DNA from: Blastococcus sp. CT_GayMR16
GTDB taxonomy: Bacteria; Actinomycetota; Actinomycetes; Mycobacteriales; Geodermatophilaceae
Length of the DNA stretch: 64,000 bases
Assembly (NCBI RefSeq): GCF_004570875.1
Contig: NZ_SPQK01000017.1
Coordinates: 1-64,000, forward strand
Direction of reading: 5' to 3'
Below are positions 54,450-64,000 of the stretch, piece by piece. The position numbers and the translations under genes were made by a program. Positions within the stretch are counted from its first letter, which is position 1; each line of letters opens with the position of its first letter. The notes below the pieces were generated by a model. It was not told the DNA's origin. It was given only the letters and a program-made list of their open reading frames with translations, and did no database searches.

Positions 54450-55886
54450 GTGACCACGGCAACGGCGGCGTGGGTGACCGAGCTGCAGGACGCGCTCGGC
54501 ACCGGGAGCGTTCTCCTCGATCCCGATGTCACGGCGGCCTACGCCCGTGACCAGGCCATGCTCGCGCCGGCCGGGATGCCCGCGGCCGTCGTCCTCCCGC
54601 GGAGCACGGCCGACGTCGTCGCGGTGATGCAGGTGGCGTCCCGCCACGGTGTGCCGGTCGTGCCGCGCGGCGCCGGGTCGGGGCTGGCCGGGGCCAGCAA
54701 CGCCGTGGACGGCGCAATCACGCTCGTGATGACCCGGATGGACGCCGTCCTGGAGGTCGCTCCGGCCGACCGTCTCGCCGTCGTCCAGCCGGGTGTGGTG
54801 AACAAGGCGCTGCGCGACGCCGTCGCCGGGGTCGGGCTGTTCTATCCACCGGACCCCTCCAGCTACGACTGGTGCACGATCGGCGGCAACCTCTCCACCA
54901 ACTCCGGCGGGCTGTGCTGCGTCAAGTACGGCGTCACCACCGACTACGTCCTGGGCCTGGAGGTCGTCCTCGCCGACGGTCGCGTGCTGCGCACCGGGCG
55001 GCGGACGGTCAAGGGCGTCGCCGGCTACGACCTGGCCCGGCTGTTCGTGGGCTCGGAGGGAACCCTCGGCGTCATCACCGAGGCGACGCTGGCCCTGCGT
55101 CCGGCACCGAAGCGCCCGGTCACCCTGGCCGCGACCTTCGCGACGACGGCGCAGACCGGCCAGGTGGTCGAGCGGGTGGTCACCAGCGGCCTGGTGCCCA
55201 GCCTGCTCGAGGTCATGGACAACACCTGCATCTGCGCCGTCGACGACCTGCTGAAGGCCGACCTCGACCGCGGCGCGCGGGCGCTGCTCGTTGCGCAGTC
55301 CGACGCGGGGGGCGAGGCGGCCGCCGCCGAGATCGCCGCCCTCGCCGACCTGTGCCGCGAGGCCGGGGCGGAGTTCGTGCACACGACCGACGACCCGGCC
55401 GAGGGCGACCTGCTGCTCACCGCCCGCCGGATGGCGCTGCCCGCGCTGGAGCAGCTGGGCTCCACGCTCATCGACGACGTCGCGGTGCCGCGGTCGCGGA
55501 TCGCCGCCTTCCTCGACGGCTGCGACGCCATCGCCGTGCAGCGCGAGCTGATCATCGGCGTCGTCGGCCACGCCGGCGACGGCAACATGCACCCGACGAT
55601 CTGCTTCGACCCGGCCGACGACGACCAGCGCACGCGGGCCTACGCCGCCTTCGACGACATCCTCGAGCTCGGACTCTCCCTCGGCGGGACGATCACCGGC
55701 GAGCACGGGGTGGGCGCGATCAAGGTCGACTGGCTCGAGCGCGAGATCGGCCCGGTGGCCCTCGACGTGCACCGCGCGATCAAGGACGCCCTCGACCCGG
55801 CCGGCCTGCTCAACCCGGGCAAGGTGTTCCGCCGGGTGCAGGTCGCGGACCTGGCGGCGGTGACGGGACTGGTCGGCAGCGCCTGA
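54450..55886 (+). CDS. FAD-binding oxidase, D-lactate dehydrogenase/glycolate oxidase (GlcD) type
   Basis: 478 residues. FAD-binding PCMH domain at about 40-215: VPVVPRGAGSGLAGASNAVDGAI, NLSTNSGGLCCVKYGVTTDYVLGLEVVLADG, LFVGSEGTLGVITEATL. C-terminal cap with GHAGDGNMHPTICFDP and TGEHGVGAIKVDWL. Probable oxidation of a 2-hydroxyacid such as glycolate or D-lactate. GTG at 54450. No glcE or glcF follows, so it may be a single-subunit enzyme. Close after the palindrome behind pyrE. Confidence 0.87.
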   Translation: MTTATAAWVTELQDALGTGSVLLDPDVTAAYARDQAMLAPAGMPAAVVLPRSTADVVAVMQVASRHGVPVVPRGAGSGLAGASNAVDGAITLVMTRMDAVLEVAPADRLAVVQPGVVNKALRDAVAGVGLFYPPDPSSYDWCTIGGNLSTNSGGLCCVKYGVTTDYVLGLEVVLADGRVLRTGRRTVKGVAGYDLARLFVGSEGTLGVITEATLALRPAPKRPVTLAATFATTAQTGQVVERVVTSGLVPSLLEVMDNTCICAVDDLLKADLDRGARALLVAQSDAGGEAAAAEIAALADLCREAGAEFVHTTDDPAEGDLLLTARRMALPALEQLGSTLIDDVAVPRSRIAAFLDGCDAIAVQRELIIGVVGHAGDGNMHPTICFDPADDDQRTRAYAAFDDILELGLSLGGTITGEHGVGAIKVDWLEREIGPVALDVHRAIKDALDPAGLLNPGKVFRRVQVADLAAVTGLVGSA

Positions 55887-55923
55887 GCTGCAGGACGTCG
55901 GTGCCGGGTGCGACCCTGACCGC

Positions 55924-57276
55924 ATGAGCAGGGAGCGACTGGTCGTCATAGGTGGGGACGCGGCGGGGTTGTCGGCGGCGGCCCAGGCCCGGCGCCTGCG
56001 CCCGGCGGAGGACCTCGAGATCGTCGTCCTCGAGCAGGGGCCGGAGGTGTCCTACTCGGCCTGCGGGATCCCGTACTGGATCGGCGGCCTCGTCTCCGAC
56101 CGCGACCGGCTCATCGCCCGCACCCCGGAGCAGTTCGCCGAGAAGGACATCGTCGTGCGCACCGACACCCGGGCCGAGGGCATCGACCTCGCCGCCGGGA
56201 AGGTCGTCGCCGCCGGTGGTGAGCGGCTCGGCTACGACAACCTCGTGGTCGCCACCGGTGGCCGTCCGCTCCGCCCGAAGGTGCCCGGTCTGGACGCCGA
56301 CGGCGTGTACGGGGTGCACCGGCTGGCCGACGGCGCCGACATCCGCGCCGCGATCGCCGCCGGGGCCGAGCGCGCCGTCGTGCTCGGCGGCGGCTACATC
56401 GGCCTGGAGATGGCCGAGGTGCTGCAGACGCGCGGGCTGCACGTCACGGTCGTCCTCGCCGATCCGCTCCCGATGGGCCAGCTGGACGACGACATGGGCG
56501 AGCGGGTCTGTGCCGCCATGTGCGACATGGGCATCGACGTGCAGACGAGCCAGCCGGTCCGCGAGATCGAGGTGGACGCCGACGGCGTGGTGCGGGCGGT
56601 GCGCACCGACGCCGGCAGCTACCCCGCCGACCTCGTCGTCCTCGGGCTGGGCATGGGCCCGGAGGTGGAGCTGGCGCGTGATGCGGGGCTGCAGATCGGG
56701 GCAACGGGCGCCATCGACGTCCGGCAGACCCAGCGCAGCCGCTCCCACCCGGAGGTCTTCGCCGCCGGCGACTGCTCCCAGACCATCCACCGGCTGACCG
56801 GCGAGGCCATCCACGTCGCGCTCGGCACGCACGCGAACAAGCAGGGGCGGGTGGCAGGCGCGGTGATCGGCGGCCGCCCCGCGCGCTTCGCCGGCGTCCT
56901 CGGTACGGCGATGACCAAGGTCGGCGATCTGGAGGTGGCCCGGACCGGGCTGTGCACGACGCAGGCCGAGGACGGCGGCTACGACTTCCGCACCGAGCTG
57001 ATCGAGTCCTCGACGCGGGCCGGCTACTACCCGGGCGCCGCCCCCATCCACGTCAAGCTGATCAGCGAGCGGGGCTCGGGGCTGCTGCTCGGCGCCCAGG
57101 TCGTGGGGGGACCGGGCAGCGGCAAGCGGATCGACGTGTTCGCGACCGCCATCTGGGCGGGGATGACGGCCGAGGAGCTGTCGGGGTCCGACCTGTCCTA
57201 CGCCCCGCCGTTCTCGCCCACCTACGACCCGGTCGTCGTCGCTGCCCGGGTGGCGAGCCGCGTCGAGCACGGCTGA
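55924..57276 (+). CDS. FAD-dependent NAD(P)H/CoA-disulfide reductase-like enzyme
   Basis: 450 residues, class III pyridine nucleotide-disulfide family. FAD motif VVIGGDAAGLSAAAQARRLRP, the single redox Cys in SYSACGIPYWIGGL (about residue 44), NAD motif VVLGGGYIGLEMAEVLQTRG, second FAD motif EVFAAGDCSQTIH and a C-terminal dimerisation domain ending PPFSPTYDP. It resembles CoA-disulfide reductase or NADH oxidase/persulfide reductase; the substrate cannot be told. It starts 38 bp after the oxidase gene and may share its transcript. Confidence 0.87.
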   Translation: MSRERLVVIGGDAAGLSAAAQARRLRPAEDLEIVVLEQGPEVSYSACGIPYWIGGLVSDRDRLIARTPEQFAEKDIVVRTDTRAEGIDLAAGKVVAAGGERLGYDNLVVATGGRPLRPKVPGLDADGVYGVHRLADGADIRAAIAAGAERAVVLGGGYIGLEMAEVLQTRGLHVTVVLADPLPMGQLDDDMGERVCAAMCDMGIDVQTSQPVREIEVDADGVVRAVRTDAGSYPADLVVLGLGMGPEVELARDAGLQIGATGAIDVRQTQRSRSHPEVFAAGDCSQTIHRLTGEAIHVALGTHANKQGRVAGAVIGGRPARFAGVLGTAMTKVGDLEVARTGLCTTQAEDGGYDFRTELIESSTRAGYYPGAAPIHVKLISERGSGLLLGAQVVGGPGSGKRIDVFATAIWAGMTAEELSGSDLSYAPPFSPTYDPVVVAARVASRVEHG

Positions 57277-57281
57277 CCCGC

Positions 57282-57899
57282 GTGCCAGGCACGGAGCCGG
57301 CCCCCACCGAGACCGAGGTCCGGCAGGCCGACTGGTACGGCGAGGATCTCTCCGGTCAGGAGCACACCCGGGTGGGATTCGTCGGCGTGGACCTCACCGA
57401 GGCCACCGACGAGGGCGCTGTCTTCACCGAGTGCACGTTCCGCGACTGCCGGTTCAACCTCTCGCAGCACACCGACGCCGCGTTCCTGAACTGCACCTTC
57501 ACCGGCTGCTCGTTCTTCGACGCCACCTTCACCGACTGCAAGTTCGTCGGCTCGATGTTCGACCGGTGCACCTTCGACCTGATGACGGTCGAGCGGGGCG
57601 ACTGGTCGTTCGTCGGACTCCGGGGGGCCGACCTGACGCGGGCCACGCTCACCGGCGCCCGGATGCGGGAGGCCGATCTGACCGGTGTGCGCGGCTCGGG
57701 CGCCACCCTGCGGGGCCTGGACCTCTCCGCCTCCTGGTTCCACGACGCCGACCTGAGCGGCGCCGACCTGCGCGGTTCGGACCTCTCGGCGGTGGACCCC
57801 CGCAACGTCGACCTCGCCGGCGCGCAGGTCGACGTCACTCAGGCGGTCGTGCTGGTGACCACCCTGGGGCTGCGCGTCCGCCCCGACGCCCCGCCGTGA
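57282..57899 (+). CDS. Pentapeptide repeat protein
   Basis: 205 residues from a GTG at 57282, 5 bp after the preceding stop. From about residue 20 to 190 it has A(D/N)LxX/CxF-type pentapeptides: FVGVDLTEAT, FTECTFRDCRF, FLNCTFTGCSFFDATFTDCKF and later ADLTRATLTGARMREADLTG and ADLSGADLRGSDLS. The fold is a right-handed quadrilateral beta helix. The Cys-rich CTF/CSF face in the first half is like the E. coli-type YjbI/McbG/Qnr group. A DNA-gyrase-protecting role is possible but not indicated by context. Confidence 0.8.
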   Translation: MPGTEPAPTETEVRQADWYGEDLSGQEHTRVGFVGVDLTEATDEGAVFTECTFRDCRFNLSQHTDAAFLNCTFTGCSFFDATFTDCKFVGSMFDRCTFDLMTVERGDWSFVGLRGADLTRATLTGARMREADLTGVRGSGATLRGLDLSASWFHDADLSGADLRGSDLSAVDPRNVDLAGAQVDVTQAVVLVTTLGLRVRPDAPP

Positions 57900-57956
57900 G
57901 TGCCCCGGCGCGATACTGACGACGAGCACGGCAGATTTCCAACCGAGGAGCCCCGC

Positions 57957-58988
57957 ATGCCCATCGCGACCCCCGAGGTCTACGCCGACATGATCCGCCG
58001 GGCCAAGGAGGGCGGGTTCGCCTACCCGGCGATCAACTGCACCTCCTCGGAGACGGTGAATGCCGCGCTGCGCGGATTCGCCGACGCCGGGAGCGACGGG
58101 ATCATCCAGTTCTCCACCGGCGGCGCAGAGTTCGCCTCCGGCACGAAGGTCAAGGACATGGTGACCGGCGCGGTCGCGCTGGCGGAGTTCGCGCACGTCG
58201 TCGCCGAGAAGTACCCGGTCAACGTCGCGCTGCACACCGACCACTGTCCGAAGGACAAGCTCGACAGCTACGTCCGCCCGCTGATCGCGCTGTCGCAGGA
58301 CCGCGTGAACGCCGGTCAGGAGCCGCTGTTCCAGTCGCACATGTGGGACGGCTCGGCGATCGACCTCGAGGAGAACCTGCAGATCGCCGAGGAGCTGCTG
58401 GCGAAGACCGCGGCGGCCAAGATCGTGCTCGAGGTCGAGATCGGTGTCGTCGGCGGCGAGGAGGACGGCGTCGCGCACGACATCAACGAGAAGCTCTACA
58501 CCGCCGAGGGTGACTTCGTGGCCACCGCCCGCGCCCTCGGACTGGGGGAGCGCGGCGTCTACCTGCTCGCCGCGACCTTCGGGAACGTGCACGGCGTCTA
58601 CAAGCCGGGCAACGTCAAGCTGCGCCCGGAGATCCTGAAGCAGGGTCAGGACGTCGTCGCGAAGGAGCTCGGGACGACCGACGACAAGCCGTTCAACCTG
58701 GTGTTCCACGGCGGCTCGGGTTCGTCGCAGGCGGAGATCCGCGAGGCGCTGTCCTATGGCGTCGTGAAGATGAACGTCGACACCGACACCCAGTACGCGT
58801 TCACCCGTCCGGTCGCCGGCCACATGTTCGGCAACTACGACGGCGTCCTGAAGGTCGACGGCGAGGTCGGCAACAAGAAGGCCTACGACCCGCGCAGCTA
58901 CCTCAAGGCCGCCGAGACGGGCATGGCCGCCCGCGTCGTCGAGGCGTGCGAGGACCTGCTGTCGGCCGGTCAGTCGACGGCCGGCTGA
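57957..58988 (+). CDS. fba: Class II fructose-bisphosphate aldolase
   Basis: 343 residues. Zinc-dependent aldolase signatures: YPAINCTSSETVNAALRGFADAGSDGIIQFSTGG, HTDHCPKDKLDSYVRPL with a zinc-ligand His, EIGVVGGEEDGV, and NLVFHGGSGSSQAEIREALSYGVVKMNVDTDTQYAFTRP for phosphate binding. It splits fructose-1,6-bisphosphate in glycolysis and gluconeogenesis. The ATG at 57957 has GAGGAG six bases before it. Overlaps the DUF3151 gene by one base (TGATG). Confidence 0.96.
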   Translation: MPIATPEVYADMIRRAKEGGFAYPAINCTSSETVNAALRGFADAGSDGIIQFSTGGAEFASGTKVKDMVTGAVALAEFAHVVAEKYPVNVALHTDHCPKDKLDSYVRPLIALSQDRVNAGQEPLFQSHMWDGSAIDLEENLQIAEELLAKTAAAKIVLEVEIGVVGGEEDGVAHDINEKLYTAEGDFVATARALGLGERGVYLLAATFGNVHGVYKPGNVKLRPEILKQGQDVVAKELGTTDDKPFNLVFHGGSGSSQAEIREALSYGVVKMNVDTDTQYAFTRPVAGHMFGNYDGVLKVDGEVGNKKAYDPRSYLKAAETGMAARVVEACEDLLSAGQSTAG

Positions 58989-59410
58989 TGACGCACTCCC
59001 ACGGCAACCTGCTGGGCGAGCCGCCGGCCACCCTGCTCCCGCCGAACCCGGAGGCCGACGCGGAACTCGCGGCCGGGAACCCGCCGGCCGAGGTCGCGGC
59101 GCACCACCCGACCGTCAGTGCGGCGTGGGCGGCGCTGGCTGAGGAGGCCCTGAACCGTCCCGAGCGTGGGCTGAGCGACACCATCGAGGGCTACGCCTAC
59201 GCCCGCACCGGCTACCACCGCGGACTGGACTCGCTGCGCCGCAACGGCTGGAAGGGCTTCGGTCCGGTGCCGTGGTCGCACGAGCCCAACCGGGGCTTCC
59301 TCCGGTGCGTCACCGAGCTGGCGAAGGCCGCCGAGGCGATCGGCGAGACCGACGAGCAGGCACGCTGCATCCAGCTGCTCCGCGACTGTGACCCCTCGCT
59401 GGCGCCCTGA
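58988..59410 (+). CDS. DUF3151 family protein
   Basis: 140 residues beginning MTHSHGNLLGEPPATLLPP, then ALAEEALNRPERGLSDTIEGYAYARTGYHRGLDSLRRNGWKGFGPVPWSHEPNRGFLRCVTELAKAAEAIGE, which is the DUF3151 core as remembered from Rv0360c. Its function is unknown. Start overlaps the fba stop, and fba-DUF3151-(Rv0358)-purA proximity matches the mycobacterial neighbourhood. A nested palindrome begins immediately after its stop. Confidence 0.82.
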   Translation: MTHSHGNLLGEPPATLLPPNPEADAELAAGNPPAEVAAHHPTVSAAWAALAEEALNRPERGLSDTIEGYAYARTGYHRGLDSLRRNGWKGFGPVPWSHEPNRGFLRCVTELAKAAEAIGETDEQARCIQLLRDCDPSLAP

Positions 59411-59412
59411 CA

Positions 59413-59527
59413 TCGAAACCTGTGGGGTGCAGGAAGTGCGGAGGCGCCTGTGATCCGCCGCAGGAAGTCCCGTCGGCCGTGGGGTCGGCGGGATTCTCTG
59501 CACCCGATCTACATGTGCTCGTTTCGA
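59413..59527. repeat. Nested palindromic structure after the DUF3151 gene
   Basis: Concentric arms TCGAAAC (59413-59419)/GTTTCGA (59521-59527) and GGGTGCAG (59425-59432)/CTGCACCC (59498-59505) surround a further imperfect hairpin (about 59464-59496, GAAGTCCCGTCGGCC with GGTCGGCGGGATTC). The total is 115 bp. Possible repeat element, terminator or structured RNA. Confidence 0.52.
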
Positions 59528-59598
59528 ACGCCGCCGGGGTGATCATTAACAACGGTGCATGGCGCCGTCCGGGCGCCCGCACGGTTGGAAGTGCCGTC

Positions 59599-59742
59599 AT
59601 GGTCACGCTGCTGTGGATCCTTGCCGTAGTCCTGGTGATCGCGGGCATCTTCGCGATCTTCCGCGGACAGATGCTCTGGGGGATCGTGCTCATCATCGTG
59701 GGTCTGCTCGTCGGCCCGGGAGGCGTGAGCGTCTTCAACTGA
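59599..59742 (+). CDS. GPGG-motif small membrane protein
   Basis: 47 residues: MVTLLWILAVVLVIAGIFAIF, RGQMLWGIVLIIVGLLV, then GPGGVSVFN. Two short membrane helices and the C-terminal GPGG match a conserved actinobacterial small protein family of unknown function. GGAAG precedes the ATG. A likely minus-10 (TCATTAAC region) lies about 50 bp upstream. It ends just before a strong hairpin. Confidence 0.74.
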   Translation: MVTLLWILAVVLVIAGIFAIFRGQMLWGIVLIIVGLLVGPGGVSVFN

Positions 59743-59746
59743 GTGG

Positions 59747-59792
59747 CCGCCCGGGACGGCGCACCGCTCGCGCGGTGCGCTCCCCCGGGCGG
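59747..59792. terminator. Bidirectional double-stem terminator
   Basis: Outer 9-bp stem CCGCCCGGG/CCCGGGCGG and inner 8-bp stem CGCACCGC/GCGGTGCG with a TCGC loop. It lies between convergent genes, 4 bp after the GPGG stop and 5 bp from the ABC ATPase stop. Confidence 0.74.
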
Positions 59793-59797
59793 AGCCG

Positions 59798-60616
59798 TCA
59801 GCGCTCGCCCAGCTCCGAGTGCAGGTCCGTCAGTGCCGAGGTCAGGGCGCTGAACTCCTCCCCGCCGGCCATCAGCCGCATCAGGTCCGAGGCGTCGACG
59901 TCCTCCCTGGTGAGCTTGCCGGCCACCTGGCCGTGAGCCAGGAGCAGGAAGCGGTCACCCACGAGGTGGGCGTAGCGCGGATTGTTCGTCACGAGCAGTA
60001 CCGCCAGGCCCTGGCTGCGGGCCGCCACGATCGCCTGCAGCAGCAGCGTCTGCTGCCCGACGGTCAGGGGCGCCGTCGGCTCGTCGACGACCAGCGCGCG
60101 GACGCCGAAGTGCCGCGCGCGGGCGATCGCCAGGCTCTGCCGGGCGCCGGCCTGCAGCGTGCTCGCCGGCTGGTCGGGATCGAGCCCGGTCACCCCGACC
60201 CGGGCCATCGCCTGGACCGTGATCTCCCGGGCGCGGTCGACGTCGAGCCGCCGCAGCGGCCACACCCCGCGAGTGGGCTCGGCGCCGAGGAAGAAGTTCC
60301 GCCAGATCGACAGCAGCGGGGCGACGGCGAGGTCCTGCCAGACGGTGGCGATCCCGGCCGCCCGGGCCTGTTGTGGGGACCGGAAGTGGACCGGCTCCCC
60401 GGTCATCAGCAGCTGGCCCTCGTCGTGCCGGCGCAGCCCGGAGAGTACGGCCACGAGCGTGGACTTCCCCGAGCCGTTCTCCCCGAGCACGCAGGTGATC
60501 TGGCCGGCCGGCACGGTGGCGCTGACCCGGGACAGCGCGTGCACGCTGCCGTAGCGGACGCTCAGTCGCTGGAGCTCGAGGGCCGGTACGGCGGACTGCT
60601 CGACGGGCCCCGTCAT
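59798..60616 (-). CDS. Sugar-type ABC transporter ATP-binding protein with degenerate motifs
   Basis: 272 residues, single ABC domain of the FrcA/RbsA kind. Walker A GENGSGKST and Walker B ALVVDEPT are intact. The signature LSGGQ is replaced by LQAGARQ, and the switch His is replaced by Asn (LLVTNNPRYAHL where THNPHHAY is usual in FrcA as remembered). The D-loop is also unusual (APLTVGQ). It may hydrolyse ATP weakly or work with a partner. The ATG at 60616 overlaps the permease stop (ATGA). No substrate-binding protein gene is nearby. Confidence 0.82.
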   Translation of the reverse strand: MTGPVEQSAVPALELQRLSVRYGSVHALSRVSATVPAGQITCVLGENGSGKSTLVAVLSGLRRHDEGQLLMTGEPVHFRSPQQARAAGIATVWQDLAVAPLLSIWRNFFLGAEPTRGVWPLRRLDVDRAREITVQAMARVGVTGLDPDQPASTLQAGARQSLAIARARHFGVRALVVDEPTAPLTVGQQTLLLQAIVAARSQGLAVLLVTNNPRYAHLVGDRFLLLAHGQVAGKLTREDVDASDLMRLMAGGEEFSALTSALTDLHSELGER

Positions 60617-61674
60617 GACCGGGGCACCGCCTTCAGGCGGTAGCGCACGACGGCGTTGGCCAGCAATGCCACCAGCAGGAGCACGCCGAGGAACGCCTGG
60701 AACCAGGGCGGGTCCCAGCCGGCCAGCGCGATGCCTTGCCGGGCCACGGCGTAGAGCAGCGCCCCGATCGCCGCACCGACGGCCGAGCCGTAGCCGCCGG
60801 TGAGCAGGCACCCTCCGATGACGGCCACGACGATGAAGTCCACCGCCGTCGCCAGGCCCGGCGCACCGACCTGCACGCCGTCCAGCCGGACGAGTCCGAG
60901 GGTGCCGATCAGCCATCCGGCCGCAGCCGTCAGGCAGAAGAGGGTGAGCGTCGTCCGCCGGACGGGTACGCCCAGTTGCCGCGCGGCCCGGCGGGCACCC
61001 CCGCTGGCGAAGACGGCGTTGCCGAACCGGGTGCGCCACAGCGCCCACGAGGCCAGGGCGGTGAGCCCGAGCCACCAGAGCAGCGACACCCGGAAGCGGC
61101 CGTCCCCCAGGTGCACCGTCGCGCCGAACACGGCGTCGGCGGCGGCCCAGCCGGGGGCCTCGTCGACGCCGGTCACCCGCACCGACCCGGCGAGTGCCGA
61201 CACGCCGGCCTGCGACGTCCCCTGGAGAACGAGGAAGGTCGCCAGCGTCACGAGGAAGCTGGGCAGGCCGGTGTTCACCACGAGGAACCCGTTGACCAGG
61301 CCCACCAGCAGGGACGCGCCGAAGGAGACCAGCAGGGCCGGCCAGGTGTCCCAGCCGGCCTGCTCGATCAGCAGCGCGGTCACCAGGGAGCTCGCCACGG
61401 CCAGGACGCCGATGGAGAGGTCGAACTGGCCGGCGATCAGGAGCAGGGCGACCGCGACGCCGCCGATGCCCAGCAGCGCGGCCGCATCGAGGACGCTGGC
61501 CAGGCCGCCCGAGGTGAGCAGTTCGGGCGCCTGCACGCCGAAGACGGCGACGACCACCAGGAGGCCGACCAGGGCGGGCAGGCTCGGCCGGGCCAGTGCC
61601 CGCGTCAGCAGCCGGCGGCCGCGCGGCATCTCGGCAGGCGCCGCGCCCAGCGTGGGCAGGCGATCGCTGATCAC
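60613..61674 (-). CDS. Sugar-type ABC transporter permease (RbsC/FrcB-like)
   Basis: 353 residues from a GTG at 61674; a GTG at 61767 would add 31 residues of unlikely composition and neither has a sure ribosome site. About ten membrane helices with family motifs: GGLASVLDAAALLGIGGVAVALLLIAGQFDLSIGVLAVASSLVTALLI, NGFLVVNTGLPSFLVTLATFLVLQG and RTRFGNAVFASGGARRAARQLGVPVRRTTLTLF in sequence, and GGCLLTGGYGSAVGAAIGALLYAV. Substrate probably a monosaccharide or polyol. First gene of a two-gene operon with the ATPase. Confidence 0.83.
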   Translation of the reverse strand: MISDRLPTLGAAPAEMPRGRRLLTRALARPSLPALVGLLVVVAVFGVQAPELLTSGGLASVLDAAALLGIGGVAVALLLIAGQFDLSIGVLAVASSLVTALLIEQAGWDTWPALLVSFGASLLVGLVNGFLVVNTGLPSFLVTLATFLVLQGTSQAGVSALAGSVRVTGVDEAPGWAAADAVFGATVHLGDGRFRVSLLWWLGLTALASWALWRTRFGNAVFASGGARRAARQLGVPVRRTTLTLFCLTAAAGWLIGTLGLVRLDGVQVGAPGLATAVDFIVVAVIGGCLLTGGYGSAVGAAIGALLYAVARQGIALAGWDPPWFQAFLGVLLLVALLANAVVRYRLKAVPRS

Positions 61675-61813
61675 CGGCAGGGCCCGTGGGGCAGCCCTGA
61701 CCCGGTCGGGGCGCAGGACGTCGGCAGCGGGGCCTCCTCGACAAGCGGGATGCGGTCCAGTGTCCACGACGCCGCCGGCCCCCCGCAGAGGCCCGCCGCG
61801 AGCCGGCGAGGCG

Positions 61814-63784
<1,971 letters not shown>

Positions 63785-63834
63785 GACCTCCGACGGTGCG
63801 GGGCGGCCGCGCCTCCTCGACTCAAGCTCGCCCG

Positions 63835-64000
63835 ATGCTCCGTCGCGCAGTTGTTCTCGGGTTGCTCGGCCTGCTCACCGGCTGCACGGCTGTGGTTGAC
63901 GGCTCGGGATCGTCGGCAGTTGCGACAAGTGCAGCCGGGGAACCCTGGAGCGAAGAGCCGATCGACACCCTGGTCGTGGGTGAGGCGCCCGAATTCCCGA
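63835..64000 (+). CDS. Lipoprotein, N-terminal part (cut by window edge)
   Basis: 55 codons visible, beginning MLRRAVVLGLLGLLTGC: a lipoprotein signal peptide with lipobox LLTGC (Cys17). The mature start TAVVDGSGSSAVATSAAGEPWSEEP is Ser/Ala/Gly-rich, as usual for a tether, followed by IDTLVVGEAPEFP. The gene runs off the right edge. The first hydrophobic part and the clear lipobox are the evidence that the frame is real. It resembles DUF7373/serine-protease-type lipoproteins too little to name. Confidence 0.6.
   Translation, partial: MLRRAVVLGLLGLLTGCTAVVDGSGSSAVATSAAGEPWSEEPIDTLVVGEAPEFP

Noticed and set aside
57282-57899. Pentapeptide protein as a quinolone-resistance (Qnr) gene
   Set aside because: The repeat fold alone does not show gyrase binding; the context is FAD oxidoreductases and aldolase, with no resistance or mobility genes.

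Overview
The window is about 73% G+C or higher by eye, uses GTG starts freely, and is packed with short start/stop overlaps. It carries actinobacterial hallmarks: a dnaK-grpE-dnaJ-hspR operon with HspR-type inverted repeats, F420-dependent luciferase-like oxidoreductases, a mycothiol-type DinB/maleylpyruvate isomerase protein, FadE5- and EtfD-like proteins, a DevR/DevS pair, DUF3151 and a GPGG small membrane protein. A soil or rock actinobacterium such as a member of the Geodermatophilaceae (Blastococcus, Geodermatophilus, Modestobacter) fits best; the family is inference, the phylum is well supported. It looks like chromosome: no phage, integrase, transposase, CRISPR or rRNA was seen.

Layout. 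1-7.6 kb: a GAF/PucR-type regulator (cut by the left edge), 3-hydroxybutyrate dehydrogenase, a second SDR, a FadE5-like acyl-CoA dehydrogenase, a LapA-like membrane protein, a TetR regulator and several very small acidic ORFs. 7.6-10.3 kb: a three-gene zinc (or zinc/manganese) ABC importer behind a Zur-like box. 10.3-20.3 kb: an acyl-CoA catabolic cluster (LLM oxidoreductase diverging from a TIGR03084-like protein, AtuA-like protein, carboxyltransferase, biotin carboxylase/BCCP, acyl-CoA dehydrogenase, AMP ligase), with four consecutive GTGA overlaps. 20.4-26.8 kb: ribokinase, a methyltransferase next to a type III polyketide synthase, a DevR/DevS-like redox or oxygen two-component system with a universal stress protein and a Dos-like box, then tRNA-Gly(CCC). 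26.8-32.8 kb: a secreted subtilase with long Gly/Thr/Pro repeats, dCTP deaminase, an MFS carrier and a DUF389 protein. 32.8-38.4 kb: EtfD-like membrane iron-sulfur protein, thioesterase, LLM oxidoreductase and an AbiEi/nuclease-like gene bracketed by two copies of a palindromic repeat. 38.4-49.5 kb: heat-shock operon, two MarR genes, a DHA2 exporter, OsmC/OhrR and clpB. 49.5-64 kb: small membrane proteins, a YedY-like molybdoenzyme with a fasciclin lipoprotein, pyrE, FAD oxidoreductases, a pentapeptide protein, fba-DUF3151, a sugar-type ABC pair, an Rv0358-like protein, purA and the start of a lipoprotein.

How the parts fit. FadE5-like dehydrogenase feeding electrons through ETF to EtfD, plus thioesterase, the AtuA/carboxylase cluster and hydroxybutyrate dehydrogenase, form a strong lipid and branched acyl-CoA catabolism theme; a shared motif (TACTCACC[A/G]GTAAC) lies upstream of both fadE5 and etfD. 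Stress control is the second theme: HAIR sites upstream of dnaK and clpB tie the chaperones to HspR; OhrR/OsmC handle peroxides; the DevR/DevS/USP set suggests oxygen or redox sensing.

The least explained items are the non-coding palindromes: a 36-nt perfect hairpin inserted in frame in the AtuA-like gene, paired PstI-centred palindromes flanking 37248-38246, a triple palindrome after pyrE, and a nested palindrome after the DUF3151 gene. All coordinates and motif matches were read by eye; homology statements come from remembered family sequences, not from a search.
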